A DNA stretch of 64,000 bases from Acanthosepion lycidas (Eukaryota; Mollusca; Cephalopoda; Sepiida; Sepiidae), in the NCBI GenBank assembly GCA_963932145.1, contig OZ010586.1, positions 50,887,389 through 50,951,388 on the forward strand, read 5' to 3'. Shown here piece after piece: positions 13,186-25,569 of the stretch (positions are counted from its first letter, which is position 1; each line of letters begins with the position of its first letter). The translations under genes and the position numbers were made by a program. The notes below the pieces were generated by a model. That model was not told where the DNA came from. It was given only the letters and a program-made list of their open reading frames with translations, and searched no databases.

Positions 13186-14208
13186 GTTAAGCTATATAAA
13201 AAAATTAATACCACAGAAGTAGTTTGACAATTCTTTAATTATTGTAGTTAAGGTTAAGTAATAATTGGGACTATTTATGTACTGTAGTAGATTTCAGTTT
13301 ATGAAATTCACCATTTTAAGTCCTACATAAGAAAACCAGAATATAAAGTAAAATAAAATGTGTGAATTTCACACTTTGTCAAGGATATAATATTAAGTAT
13401 ACTATTGTTAAGGATTACCTTAATAACATAAAAAAAGAAAAAATATAAAGTACTATATGATATAGAAATAAATTTCCAACTAAGATTTATTGGGATCATA
13501 AAAGGAATGGAATTTTTATTACTGGATAAATTCACAAGAATAATGTTAAATTATAGTTCAAAAGATTTTCTATCATTACAGATAAAAACACATTCAGTTT
13601 CACGCTCATGCACTGACAAATTCACAAACACTATTTAATTTTCTTCACTGATTTGGAAAGTAGTAATAAGAAAAATAATCAAATGTTGCTTGAGATTTTA
13701 TGGTTACCATTTGTATCCTCTCTAATCACAAGAGATAATATCTGACTTAAAGATAAATTCTCCCAAAAATAAGTATACTGCAATTTATATTTTACAAAAA
13801 CTATAAAAATAACTTATTCCAATCATTGATGCACAAAGTATGAAACAAATGAAAAAAAAAAAAGTACTTTTAGACAATAGTTTTTGCCTAGAAATTTTCC
13901 TAAATTTACAGGTGTGTAATATTTTTTTTTATATATGGTTTCACTTCACTATTTAAAAACATCTAAATTTATCACAAACTAACCATTCTGGAAGATAAAT
14001 ATTTAAGAAGCAATAAATGATACTTATTAAATGGATTGACTGACTGACAGTTTTTTCAGCATAAAAGTCATATCTGTTTTTTCTTTCTTTTTTTTTTTCT
14101 TTTTTTTTTTAAATATAAATAAAAAAAACTTTCATTTTTTCCCTACAACTTCACATTACTACATTCATAAGAATTTTATAGTTGAATCATAGCTAACTAG
14201 TATTATCA

Positions 14209-14320
14209 TACAGTGTGGCAGAAATACCTCCCGCATAATGGTAAGACATTTGTAGCAAGTATATCTTTATCTAGCTATAGTCTTACCATTATGTAAGCAG
14301 TATTTCTGCCACACTCTGTA
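14209..14320. repeat. ~112-bp palindromic (MITE-like) element
   Basis: tacagtgtggcagaaata at 14209-14226 pairs with tatttctgccacactctgta at 14301-14320. gcataatggtaagac at 14233-14247 pairs with gtcttaccattatg at 14280-14293. A loop of about 32 bases separates the arms. The fold and size fit a non-autonomous DNA element or a hairpin, but no clear target duplication is visible. Confidence 0.75.
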
Positions 14321-14479
14321 CTAGAAATAAACTGAGTCTTTTTTGACAAACTTGTGAGAAAGTTTTAAAGCCAGTTCCTTTGTTGATGCATAAAGGAAAT
14401 AACATATATATATATATATATGTATTGCTTACAGTAATTGTCACTCTGTACAAGGCCCAGGGGCTACTCAAAGCAGAGG

Positions 14480-15140
14480 GTTATGTTAAGGGGTAATTTA
14501 TATGGATAGGATGGGGAGAAACAGTTAGCTCTAGACTTGAACAGGTTAAGATTGTAGCGATTAGGAAAACATCATCTAGCGAATTTGTTCCACAGGGCAG
14601 TGGTTCATGAGAAGAAAGCATTCAAGTAGAACTTACTTCTCACCAATAGAATACAGGTGGTTTGTTACTATGTAAGTGGCATGGCAGATCCTAGCCATGA
14701 AGGTTAGAGCCGGTGGAACCAAGGAATATGGTATGTCCAAGAACTTTCCATGGAAGTAGTGATAGAGCAGTGAGAGACTCACCACATCACACCTGTGAGA
14801 GAGAGGTTGGAGGGTGGAAAATAATTTATCTCCAACAAGGATACAGAGATGCTTTTGAACTCTATCAAGACTGGAAAGTGAGGACCAGGCAGCTCCCACC
14901 CAAATGTGGCAACAGTACTGTTTTCAGCCTGTTCTGGCTCTTATAAAGGTAGAGGATAGCATGAAGAGTCAGGTACTTACTTAATCTGTACAGGGAGCTG
15001 ATCATTTTACTTGCTTCTTTAGAGATGGATTGTATATAAGAGTTCCACTTGAGGTCAGATGTGAGTGTGATGCCTAATATTCTCTCAAGATGCTGTGCCT
15101 CCTCAAGGTGACTTGGCTAATGAATAAGAATTTATCAGCA
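14480..15140 (-). pseudogene. 3' part of a CR1/Jockey-like LINE (family B-related), copy 2
   Basis: Going down the minus strand, about 15110-14960 reads LRRILGITLTSDLKWNSYIQ and then a LYRLSKYLT segment. The frame at 14899-14633 continues with SSLDRVQKHLCILVGDKL, LSHRCDVVSLSLLYHYFHGK and SLVPPALTF. After a frameshift (14620-14500) the closing TALWNKFAR..CFPNRYNLNLFKSRAN segment follows. This order (RT thumb region, LDRVQ, HRRDV..YRYFHGK, final LWN motif) is the usual C-terminus of such LINE polyproteins. It is the longest and least decayed of the five copies and belongs to a different subfamily from the other four. Stops and shifts make it non-functional. The forward open frame at 14713-14946 is only its antisense shadow. 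Confidence 0.85.
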
Positions 15141-16439
15141 AGCTAAGCCCATGTTTCCAATAAGCTTATCTTTGTACCATCAGGATTGTATATATTAGAA
15201 TTATTAGAGGTTGCTTTCACTGCTTAATTTATCACTTTGTAACTATATTGATTTTCTCTTTCATGTAACAATTAGAAAACTATCAGTGATCTCCAAAGCT
15301 TCATCTGATACTTTCAGTTTCAGAAAGAGCTCACAACATATAAATATTGAGACAGTGACTCCATGGCTAGGTCTAATCTATGGTTACTAACAAGATGTCA
15401 TGTGGAGCAACCATTTAAATGGAAACCTGTTTTGATTTCTCTACAAATAGACTGTATTTTGTGTACTTTAATCTTCAAGGCACTATCCAAGTAATTTGGA
15501 AAATATTTTTCAAAGCAAAGGAAATTAAATTCCTGTTTTGAAATAAGACAGTTAAATAAATTTCATGCATTAGAATTTTGTAAAATTTGTTTTTCAGTAA
15601 ACAGAGTTGAAACAAACAAAAACAAAATCTGTTTTGACAAATACAGAGAGAAAGAGTGTAAATTCTGATTTAATTATAGCTGTTCAAATCAGCACAGACA
15701 TTGTAAACATACACTCTCTAAAAATTTAAAAGGAATTTTTGATCTATAAACGGCTAAATGTTCCAAGAAAGGTAGTTAAAAATTTTGCTATAGTTTTTCC
15801 TAGCCTATAATGAGCACTGTCAATTGGTCACATAGAAATGATTGCTCTGTGTGTTTTGGGTAGACAATAAAGCCTGCGTATTTTAAGGTAGTGGTCTATC
15901 AATTCTGACAATATTTTGTCTTCATTATTAAACTTTTAAATTGCTTTGTTGAATTTTCATGTCTCAAAAATAACTTCAGGTTTATTAATTTTTTTTAATT
16001 AATATTTGTATAAGTGAAAAAAAAAAAGTTAGAGTTCACAGATTTCATAATCCTCTACAGTAAATTAATGTCCAGAATCATTAACATATCTCCTTTCCTC
16101 ACAAGATGGGGCAATCAAAAACAATAAAAAACTGAATGAGATATAGATGTAACAGAGATCCTAATTTAAATTTTGATTAGGAACTACTCTGTATACATAA
16201 GATTGATTCCAATAATAAAACAGTAATCTTAGAAAATTATTTCTTGGAATAAAATGCAACACAACTTAGTTTAACATGTGATTCATATGATCACAATTAT
16301 TCTGAGATACACATTCTGGTAGAAATCGAACATGAGACGCTGCATTTAGTCATCATATTAACTAAAGAAACAGTGGTAGCAGTGTTAGTCAGCTGAATGG
16401 TCATACAGTAGACTAACTTTTAGCAGTTTCACCCTAATA
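15141..16439. other. AT-rich sequence, no gene seen
   Basis: I recognise no exon, RNA gene or repeat apart from short homopolymers. Confidence 0.5.
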
Positions 16440-17260
16440 TTTTTTTAGATATTTATTTTTTGGCAGGGATAAATGTTTTCGCAGTGTCTTAGAAATCCTA
16501 CCAGATTCCTTATTGGCAGCCACAATCTTAACAGCTTAAGATATGCAGATGACACAGTGTTGATAGTAGACATGGAAAGAAAACTACAAAAACTCATACA
16601 GGAGGTACTGAAGTAAAGTGAAAAGTAAGGATTAAACATCAAATGCAAGAAGACAGAATGCATGGTAATCAGTAAAAGGATGAGCCCAAAATGCAAATTA
16701 CAAAATGGAGATACTAAAATCAAACAAGTAGAAAAATCAAAATATCTGTGAAGTGTTTTAACAGAGTACAGAGTGTGTGACACTGGAATCCAAAGGCCCA
16801 TTGGAATATCTGAAGACATATTCCAAAACCCAAGCAGAAACATTTTGTTAGAAACAAAGAAAAAAGTACTGAACTGAATCTGATATATACCTTTCCTATG
16901 TGCTAGTGAATGCTGACAATCTTCTCAAAGATGAAGAAGGGAATTGAAATAACAGAAATCTGGTTTTACAGAAAGATGCTGAGGATACCATGGCCCGAAT
17001 ATTTGAGCAATGGCTAAGTTTTAGTGTAAATGGAAACAAAAGGAAAGTTACATTTAACATCAGAAAGCAGCAGTTGAAATTCCTAGGGTACATAATGAGG
17101 CAAGAGGGTTTGGAAAAATCTGATACTTAGGATTTAAGAACAAGGTTTAGGAGAAATAACAAAAAAGACAAAATTTATTAAGAGCTACAAAGGAGAGGAA
17201 ATTGTGGAAAGCCATGATTGCCTACATTCTGAAGGGCACATAAAGAAGAACAGAAGCCAT
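16440..17260 (+). pseudogene. LINE reverse transcriptase fragment with YADD box (family A)
   Basis: The forward strand encodes GGxHNLNSLRYADDTVLI at about 16513-16566, with the catalytic YADD codons at 16542-16553. KCKKTECMVISKRM follows near 16636-16680, then a CDTGIQRPIGISEDIF stretch (16780-16825), and at 17050-17250 the C-terminal tail QQLKFLGYIMRQEGLE and ELQRRGNCGK. This is the palm-to-C-terminus of a non-LTR retrotransposon polyprotein of the kind annotated in animals as endonuclease-reverse transcriptase. Several internal stops (for example after VLK near 16614) and frameshifts kill it. The finger domain and endonuclease are absent. The clade is not assigned. Confidence 0.85.
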
Positions 17261-19095
17261 ATTAACTTCTGTCTGGGAACCACAGAGCAGAAAATGTCTC
17301 TAAATCAGAAACAGCAAAGCATGTATCCTTTCGGTTAAGGAAAAGCCTTTTCAAAACCTGCAGGTGGTATCTTGAGGTAGAAACAGATTTTTTTTTTCCA
17401 AGTTGGTGGTTTATTTCTTTGATTCACTATCTTCATTAACTGGTGAAGATAGGCATTTATATTGTTGCCTTGTGCATCTGTCTAGTGAGAGTATATTGAA
17501 TCTTTAGTGTTTGGTCAGCACATGAATATGAGACACAATGTCATTTCCTACATTAGTTAAACAAATGATGGAAGAGGGTGAAATTTATGGCTAAAGTCCT
17601 GTTGTGTGAAAAATAAGTTGTTGCCTAGATCTCACAGCTGGGGAAAGAAACTTTCTTGCAAGTTAGACTTGATTTCACTTGAAGCAAGGTGGTCATTAAA
17701 ACGTCTGCCATTGGGGATAATGCATGTGTATCTTAACAGTTCAGTGAAGGTCTTTTTAATGACCCTGAGGGGTTCCTCTGACTATACTAGTAACAGGTCA
17801 AAGGCTAAATACAGGACTTTGATTTCAATCATTGCACTGGTTAAATATTCCTTGGAGAGAGACAAGAAGTAGATTCCAGTTATCATATGGACTTCTGATT
17901 TTCTGCTGGATACGTTAGCTTTTCTTTCAAATATACAAATTATTTCCTTCATTTCAATTTTCCTCTTTGTTTTGTCATTGTTTTTCCAAGCTGTATACAT
18001 AATAGTGAATAGACCTTTTTTCGTGGGGGGGATATGTTAGGGAGTCATGAAAATGTAGAGATTACAACTAATGCTTATCTTATCAAATTACAACTAATGC
18101 TTATCTTATCAGATGCTAGGGATTCATTCACACTTCAAATTTGACTGATCTCTAGTTGGTATTAAAGAGAATAAGCCTCAAGATTTTAGCAGAGATTGCA
18201 CTAGGTATAGGTTCAATATGACAAAGTCAAAACCTACTGCTATTGTGAGGTACTGATGGGATGTCTTTGGTTACAAGTAATAATGCTGTGATCCCATAAG
18301 CATTTCCAAACTGAATCACAGGGGTAATGCCATTGCAACAGTCATAAGAATGAATGCAATATATAATACAATAGGAAAGAAAGTGGGGAAATATATATAT
18401 ATATATATATACAAAGAGAGAGAGAGAAACACAACAACAAATATGCAATTATCCAGTAATACCTGGTAAAAGGTTTGGAATAATTTTGTCATGTTTTCTT
18501 ATTAATTATTATGTTACAAACCTAACTAGAATAGTCTGCTTAGAACTATTTTTTCGAAAATTAAAAACCCACAGCTCAGATTTAAAATAGTTGATCTTGA
18601 TATATTTTATTCAAAAGATTAAACAGTCAGTGTTTAAATAAAGTGATAACATACAGGTTCAGGGAGAGACTGTTTTATTACAGTTTCTTTAGTTAAATAT
18701 TACAAAATACAAATACACTAAGATTTCTTTAACAAAAGGGATCAAGTAGGTTAAGCCGTAGTTAAAGGATTAAGAATACCTTCAAAATGCCCAATTTTAT
18801 ATTCACATACAATGAATTAGTAAAGAAAGCAGTTCAAACAGGTTGCTAAAAAAAAGATTTACGTTGAAACATTCTCACAAGATTGGTCAAATATTTGGTA
18901 TCAAAATTGTTTTCATTACTGCTTATATCCAACTTTATCTTAAAGATATGATCATTTCTTAAGATTCAATAACAGCTAAAACTTTAAAATCCCCCCTTCG
19001 TCATCATTTGAGATACAGAATGTTATGAATTGGTAGATCACTTTCTATGCAACATAGTAGCTATATATCAGGTTCTTCAACATGAAACCATTAAT
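17261..19095. other. No gene recognised; AT-rich with a less AT-rich patch
   Basis: 17400-17900 is more complex in composition than its surroundings and holds an 88-codon forward open frame, but I recognise no motif in it. The stretch also contains a small tandem duplication at 18061 and a (TA)n(GA)n tract at 18391-18426. Confidence 0.4.
18061..18112. repeat. 26-bp unit duplicated in tandem
   Basis: attacaactaatgcttatct plus tatcaa is repeated immediately with only the last base changed (tatcag). Confidence 0.9.
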
Positions 19096-19620
19096 TTAAT
19101 CAAATAAATATAAATTCACAGAACATAAATTTTTCCTTTTTATATAGTTATTCTCATTTGGCAGCAAGTTGTCAATTCCTTTACCAAAGAATTCTTCATT
19201 TAAAGAATGAAAATATTCATTGATGTCTTCTTCAATTTCATCATAATTGAAGACATTCTTATCAATCAGGAAGTAGTCTAAGTGTTTGAGAAAATGGTAA
19301 TTCATATGTGGTGAATCGGTAAGATGCAATACAGTATTCTCTATTGTCAAACAATTCAACTTCAGTGATGTAATTTTTTGCAAGATAAAAATGAGTGCCA
19401 TCACACAGCAAATGACATTTTTTTTCTTCTTGAAACTCAGTGTTGTTTCAGTTTAGAATGCATTACTTTAACAGACTATGTATTCACGTGCATTGTTTTA
19501 GCCACTTGAAAAAGTTATGATATATTAAACAACTGTTCCATTAAAAACTCGGAGTAGATAGTAACAGTTTTGTTTGAAGTTCTGGCTTTTTATCTACATC
19601 CAGCCATTGTGATGACCTTC
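19096..19620 (-). pseudogene. Mariner transposase C-terminal relic (Hsmar1/SETMAR type)
   Basis: The minus-strand frame 19404-19096 contains MNYHFLKHLDYFL, then an acidic EEDINEYFHSLNEEFF stretch and GKGIDNLL, ending in a YLFD-like terminus. This is the order of the mariner transposase C-terminus, after the third catalytic acid (usually YHFFKHLDNFL..EFI..R..DFY..GI..L). Upstream on the same strand (19405-19620) decayed pieces resemble the central domain, including a HHNGW segment near 19600. The initiating region and both terminal repeats are not recognisable. The open frame is a by-product of decay, and I find no full catalytic triad. Confidence 0.75.
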
Positions 19621-22489
19621 TCTGCTTATTATACATCACTATTTTTCATCACTGCCAATAACATCATAAAATAACAAAACTACTTCACATTATTCAACAT
19701 GATTAACACAGATCCCTCCTAAATACTAATTTTGATTGAAAACAACTCAATTTTGATTACTTTTTTAAAAAATAACTTTTATCTAAGCTGGCTAAACTAC
19801 CTGAAACAACTCAAAAATTATCTGAAATTATTTCAGTAAATATACAGAAATTTGCAGTGAATTCTCTGAGGTTTTTGGATCAATTTCTTTCAATAACATC
19901 CATCATAATTGACTGAAGTTTTTGATTCACTTCTCTCTTAGTTTTCTAAACTAGAATTTCTACCTGTAATTCTTTGTTAACAAAAATTTTACTATTCAGT
20001 CACAAAAATGACTGGGTATGGATGCAGAATTCAATATTCTTTGCATTTTTATGACCCAGTTTGAATTCTTTCAGGTATAAAATTTGAATGAGTTAAAAAT
20101 TTTCCATATTTAAATTAATTAAATCAAAATTGTTACTGAATAATATTTTATTACAAGATTAAAAATATTAATGTTTTATTTTTTTTAAATGGTAAAGAAA
20201 TATCAAGCTTTCAATACAAAATCAATAACTGTTCAGTAAATTTGTACATTAAATAAATTAGGAATATTGTTCAGACATTAACATAATAAACAGTCTATAA
20301 GTTTGTAAGTTTTCCAGTTGTGAAAAACATTTTAACTGAATAAAAGTCCTACCAATATAAAAAATTAATATTTTTTTCAATGAGTCAATATATTTCAAAA
20401 AAAAAAAAAAAAAAAAAAAAAAGTGCCTTTTATAAGAGAGCTGTTGATTTGAGATGATAGACATTGATAAGTTGATATATATATTTGCATACTTTTAGTA
20501 AGTTTCCAACAACTATTTACTTCAACTAATCATTAAACTTTTACAACACACTGATTTCCAGCAGTATCATCTTATTTATCAATTACAAAGCCTAGTTGTA
20601 AAAGATGTTAAAAATTACTATTTTCTATTGATCAAGTAATTTTAGTTTAAAAGATATATTGTTAACTTCAAACTAAATCTAGCCAGTCTCATCTACTAGT
20701 TAAACTCTATACTTTCATTGAGCTAATGTGAACTTCATGTTAAAACTAATACAAAATGATCAAATATTTTATAATCTTGTTTAGAATTCAGTCAAACAAA
20801 TGCAAAACTTGTTGTACAAGCAATAAAGCCACACAAAAAGAAAATTATTTAATCTAGAAGTGCAAGTGATAGGACTCTGCTACGTGTGCTATCATTTTCA
20901 TAATATATTAAATAATATAAATTTGAATTTCTAAAATAGCAGAGAAGACCAAATAGAATTAAGAAAAAATATTAAATTTTTCAATTTTGAATTAGAGAAC
21001 AGTCTAAAATATTCTAAAAACTTACTGTGTAAGTAAAGGTAAACTATGTGACGTACGCTTCGGCTTATTTTTGTCACTTAGTTTCCTTCAGAGTTTACTT
21101 TTCCTTACCTTTTTCTCCATATTACTTCAGTGTATACATACAAGTTACTAAGTAAAATTTCCACACTTACCTTGATAAGTTCCTCAAGGAACAAAATGCA
21201 GTGCATAAAAGGTTTTACTGATCTTTTATTTATCTTGTCTTTACAGATATATTTTATTTATATCCAACTTTTGTCATTCACATAGACAGACACACACACA
21301 CACACACACACACAAAAGGACATTTTAACATTAAAAAGTATGCTTCTGAAAATATTTTTAATGCTAATTCAATGTGATGTCAAGTAATAACAGACTGCAA
21401 AATTGTTGTGTAATATGATCTAACTTGAAAAATTTTGATCTTGTTTTAGCTGTAGGGATGGATGGCTTCTAATCTTACTGAAATAAAAGAGACAAGATAG
21501 TTTTTTTTTAAATCATTGTGAGAGAGAAACCTGATAATTCTCTATTTAGAAAAAGGATTCTTTCATTGCATAAAAGTTATAATACATAAAAACAAATATG
21601 AATAATCTATTTGAGATCCAGCTCGAGTGAATAAGGTGGTACACTGAAAAACTTAGTGGGTGTCATTTCCCAAATTTGACAAAATATTTTTCTTTGTTTG
21701 AAAGGCTTACTCGTTAATGCTTATAACTTTTCAGCACTCACTTGTGAAAAATCTTCTCAATGATTTATTCTTAAATAGGTGTTAAAATTATGAAACATAA
21801 CATTTTTTTTTTTTTACCTCTTCTACAACAATCCTTCAAACGTAAAAAGGGAAAAAAACAAAAAAAAAAAAAAAACAATAAAGAAAACCCGAGAGAAACT
21901 TTCCAAGTGAGTCTCTACTAGAGCATAGTGCTATTTATTTCTGGGAAGTATGAGTCAAGAAATACTATGATCAATTTTCAAAAGTAAAGACTTTACTCCT
22001 TGATAAAAGAAAGGTGACCTTTTAAGATTTCTGTAGAAATAGTCATATTTCATGTCTCACTAGTTTTAGTAAGAAATAAAAGTTTGTTTCCCTTTAAGTG
22101 ATAAAATTTAGCAAAAGTAAATAAGAGGGATTAAAGAAAACTAATAAATCTATTAAGATTTATTCATGAGAGAACAGTATCAGATTAAAAATTTAAATAA
22201 AGAAATTCATTAAAAATCTATACAGATATATACCATAGAAAAGTTAATTTAAGGAGGTAATGTGTGAATCTCTAAGCAAATCTATTGAGCTGGTGTCATT
22301 TTTTTCTTTTTTGGTATTAGGTGACATTAGGAGTGTGTTTATATTTTAACTGATTTTATTTAAAAATTGATTTATTATAATTTGTGAACTGTTATATAGG
22401 AGTGCATTTAAAAATATCAAAATTAGTACATTTTACATTATTGTGACTAACATTGAAGATAGAAAAAAGATGAGTAACATTTTCAGCAT
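19621..22489. other. AT-rich sequence with simple repeats, no gene seen
   Basis: It contains poly(A) at 20399-20422 and a (CA)n tract at 21287-21314. A weak hairpin at about 21035-21095 pairs gtaaactatgtgac with gtcacttagtttcc. I recognise no coding signal. Confidence 0.5.
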
Positions 22490-22740
22490 ACTACTTCTAT
22501 TTGTTGTGACCCTGCAGGATGGTGAATATCATGGCTCTCCACAATTTTCTGTCCTTTGTAGCTCTTAAGAATTTTTTTTTTCTTTTTTGATATCTTTCCT
22601 AAACCCTGTTTTGCCATCCATTTCCACAAGCTTGCTAGGTATGTTGTACATTTTTTCCTCTGTCCTTATTGTCTTCAATCTGTCTTTTGAATATCAAATT
22701 TCCCAAGTTTTCTTTGCTTATTATGTAACCTATGATTTTT
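22490..22740 (-). pseudogene. LINE family A C-terminal tail
   Basis: The minus strand reads IGYIISKENLGNLIF, then an ACGNGWQ segment, then ELQRTENCGEP. This is the same tail as at 17050-17250 and 35430-35700, in opposite orientation. It is truncated at both ends and frameshifted. Confidence 0.65.
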
Positions 22741-23151
22741 ATTTTAAAAGAGGTAAAATATATATATAACACAAATGCAAAAAAAAAAAATCTTGTGACA
22801 TTTATGGAGAATGTAATAAAAAAAAATATAAAAAATTGTCTTTTATTTTTACTAAATCAACTTTTGCATTGCAACAGACTGATGAAGTTTTACACTTGTA
22901 ATGAATACACAATGATCTTTTTGGCTTTAGGAAAATGACAAAGTCTAGCTGAATGGAAATAATTATTATCTTTAAATAAGTTTTTTGCTATGTATCTAAG
23001 TTACTAAAAAAACCAAAAAAAAAACAAAACAAGTCCAACTTCATTTTTCATCTTGTTGAGAAAGGACACAGGCCTGTTTGAAAATTCTGATTTCTAAAAT
23101 CTTTTTCATTATACTTCCATTTGATCAAAATACCTTCTAATATACAATAAA

Positions 23152-23331
23152 TATTGTTAGTATTATTATAAATATTTTTTTTTTTCTTTAATCACTTGAA
23201 TTTCTTTCACTTATATATGATAAGCAAAAAAGATTGTCCATGTATGCTTCTTATACTATGTAGATATAATAGGCCAGTGAAAGAAATTCAAGTGATTAAA
23301 GAAAAAATAATAATATTTATAATAACACTAA

Positions 23332-23335
<4 letters not shown>
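23152..23335. repeat. Palindromic (MITE-like) element with 60-bp arms
   Basis: attgttagtattattataaa through ctttcact (23152-23211) is the reverse complement, with few mismatches, of agtgaaagaaattcaagtga through actaacaat (23276-23335). A 64-base spacer separates them. A (TG)n tract starts directly at the right edge (23336-23361). No protein is encoded. Confidence 0.85.
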
Positions 23336-23365
<30 letters not shown>

Positions 23366-23756
23366 CAGTGCCAAATCTAGTTCATCAGTGTCAATCTCAT
23401 TACAATCTTTAACAAAATATACAATTGGTATAACTTAGATGCCAAAATCATTCCTTTACTCTAACTAAAATAAATAATTTTTAAAATCTCTAGCTAGATA
23501 TGTTTTTTTTTTAAGAAAAAAAAATAACATGTATATCTATCTCAATTGTGTGTTTGTATATATATATATCTATGTGTTAGTGTGTTTATGTATACTGCTG
23601 ACTGATTTTTGCAGTATATTTTAAAGTACAGTTATAAAATATTAAATTTACTGAATTTAATTGTCATTTCATTAACTTTTTCTGATAAAATTCTTAATAA
23701 ATAACATTCTGCATTAATTTAACAGTGTGAAAATTTACATTTTTATATTGTACTAG

Positions 23757-24199
23757 CAGTAGAGCCCGGTGTTGCCCAGGGATGTAACAGTAAGAGATAG
23801 ATCAAGTATCGACCATCATAAAGACTGAAAAATAAAATTGACAAAGATTATTGTTTAAGGTTGATGGACACGCATGTCTTAATTAGTTTTTTTTTTTTTT
23901 TTCAAATTGGTCAAACCCAAACAAAAACATTGTTTTCAATCGTTATGAGTCTACCAATTGAATAGAATTTTATTATAAACAATTGTCATGTAAATGGAAT
24001 TTTTAAAGCATTCTGAATGTAAAAATAAAGAAAAAGTATGCAAGACAATAAGAAACACTACTTGCCAAAAAAAAAAAAAAAAAAAAAAAAAAAGTGTAGT
24101 TTTGCTGAAATGGGTTGAAAAATGTAGGAAATCCAATCCCATATATAAACGAACACACACACACACACACAAACAACCAACCTGGGTTTTATAATAAGT
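23757..24199 (+). repeat. Dispersed repeat family D, copy 1
   Basis: It begins actagcagtagagcccggtg and ends ggttttataataagta, with tgaaaaatgtaggaaatcc about 85 bases before the end. I recall this start and end from a repeat common in octopus-type genomes; that is memory, not a search. A poly(A) run at 24066-24093 and a (CA)n run at 24150 interrupt it. Confidence 0.65.
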
Positions 24200-24249
24200 A
24201 TACCTCGATATGAGTTGTCCCCCTTTCATTCTCGTGATGCCTCTTAATA

Positions 24250-24350
24250 GTGTTTTCAAATTGATTTTGTGCAAAAACAATTGTGTTTTTCCAATTTTTG
24301 GCTATGTGAGAACCAGCACAAGTTAATTTTCTGCATTTTATAATAAGTAA
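24250..24350 (+). repeat. Dispersed repeat family D, 3' fragment
   Basis: It shares caaattgattttgtgcaaaa and acaattgtgtttttccaatt with 24936-24980, and ends in tttataataagtaagat like the third copy. The middle part is deleted. Confidence 0.65.
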
Positions 24351-24539
24351 GATGATCTAACAAATCTTATTCATTTAGTAGCCTTTCTGTAATCTTTTAC
24401 AATTTATGATTTTTACTTATTGAATACAGTAAAACAAATTGCATATTTTGCTTCTGGTGATTCATAATTAGAATTCTGATTTGAATATATTTTCCACTCG
24501 TTGTTTCTAATACAAAAAATATTAACTATTTGGGTTTAT

Positions 24540-25113
24540 TAATTATGAGGCTTGGCCAGGTGAAGGTGAAAGTGAGAGGGGGGAGGGGGAGGACGTCACT
24601 CTACCCCAGAGGCAAGTTGCAGAAGAAATCGGCTGTGTTAATGTCAGCTGCGTTAGCATCGTAGCTGGTTGGCAATATCTTTTGGTTGATGACTAAAAAT
24701 TAACTTCTGCATTTTGACTGTACACATGGGTTTCATTTGGACACCATCTGTAGTTAAAGTAGTTTCCGGTTATTATTTTTAGTTAGGAGGACTTGTGTAT
24801 GTTTAGATTTCATTTGTTTACTCTTTGTATATCATTCTCTGAAAAAAAAAAAAAAAAAAAAAAAAATGCTGAGTCACCAGAAGTTAACAGCATTCAGACG
24901 TTTGAGTAGCCAGCAGTAACTTCCAGCTAACCATGCTTTCAAATTGATTTTGTGCAAAAACAATTGTGTTTTTCCAATTTTTGGTGCTGTTAGAACCACC
25001 GCAAGGTAATTTTACGTAGTCCTGTGAAGTTTTGTTGAAATTGATTGAAAAATGTAGGAAATCTGATCCAATATGTAAACGTACAGACACACACAATCTG
25101 CGTTTTATAATAA
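24540..25113 (+). repeat. Dispersed repeat family D, copy 3
   Basis: This is the longest copy. It contains a G-rich start (gagaggggggagggggagg), then ctgcgttagcatcgtagctgg, a poly(A) run at 24841-24866, tgctgagtcaccagaagtta, the shared attgattttgtgcaaaaaca block, tgaaaaatgtaggaaatctg and the closing gttttataataagtaagatt. It lies in the same orientation as the two fragments to its left. Confidence 0.7.
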
Positions 25114-25569
25114 GTAAGATTTACAAAGAATGGTAAAATTAAAATTCAACATACTTTTGTTAAAACATGTTTGAAAAATAAATTATTCATAAAAACTAAA
25201 TTTTATAATCAATGTTCATCAATATCATAAAGAAAAAAAAATAACTTTGTGATAAAATTCTTAATGACAGTTTTTTATCAATTTCGCTTCATTTTTTTTT
25301 CTTTTTTTCTTATAATCAAGTTAAAAAATAAATGAACATTATGCTTACTTCAGTGTTTTAAATAATAAACTTATGCTAATCTAAGTGTCAGAAATTCTAA
25401 TTTCAGTTTCTCAGTAACATGGCTGCCAGGTCTTTTATAGGTATCATCCTTTGGCCTATACATCAGGTCCATCAAACATCACTTGAGATTCTTTGACAAT
25501 TATTTTAGAAAAGTCAATTTACATGTATTACTTGGATCAATTTTAATGACTTTTTTTCAAATTTTTTTA

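Noticed and set aside
14713-14946. 77-codon forward open frame
   Set aside because: Antisense shadow of the LINE tail on the minus strand.
21035-21095. Weak hairpin (gtaaactatgtgac / gtcacttagtttcc)
   Set aside because: Only about 14 imperfect pairs; no supporting context.
23951-24280. 109-codon minus-strand open frame
   Set aside because: It consists of translated poly(A)/(CA)n and repeat family D sequence.
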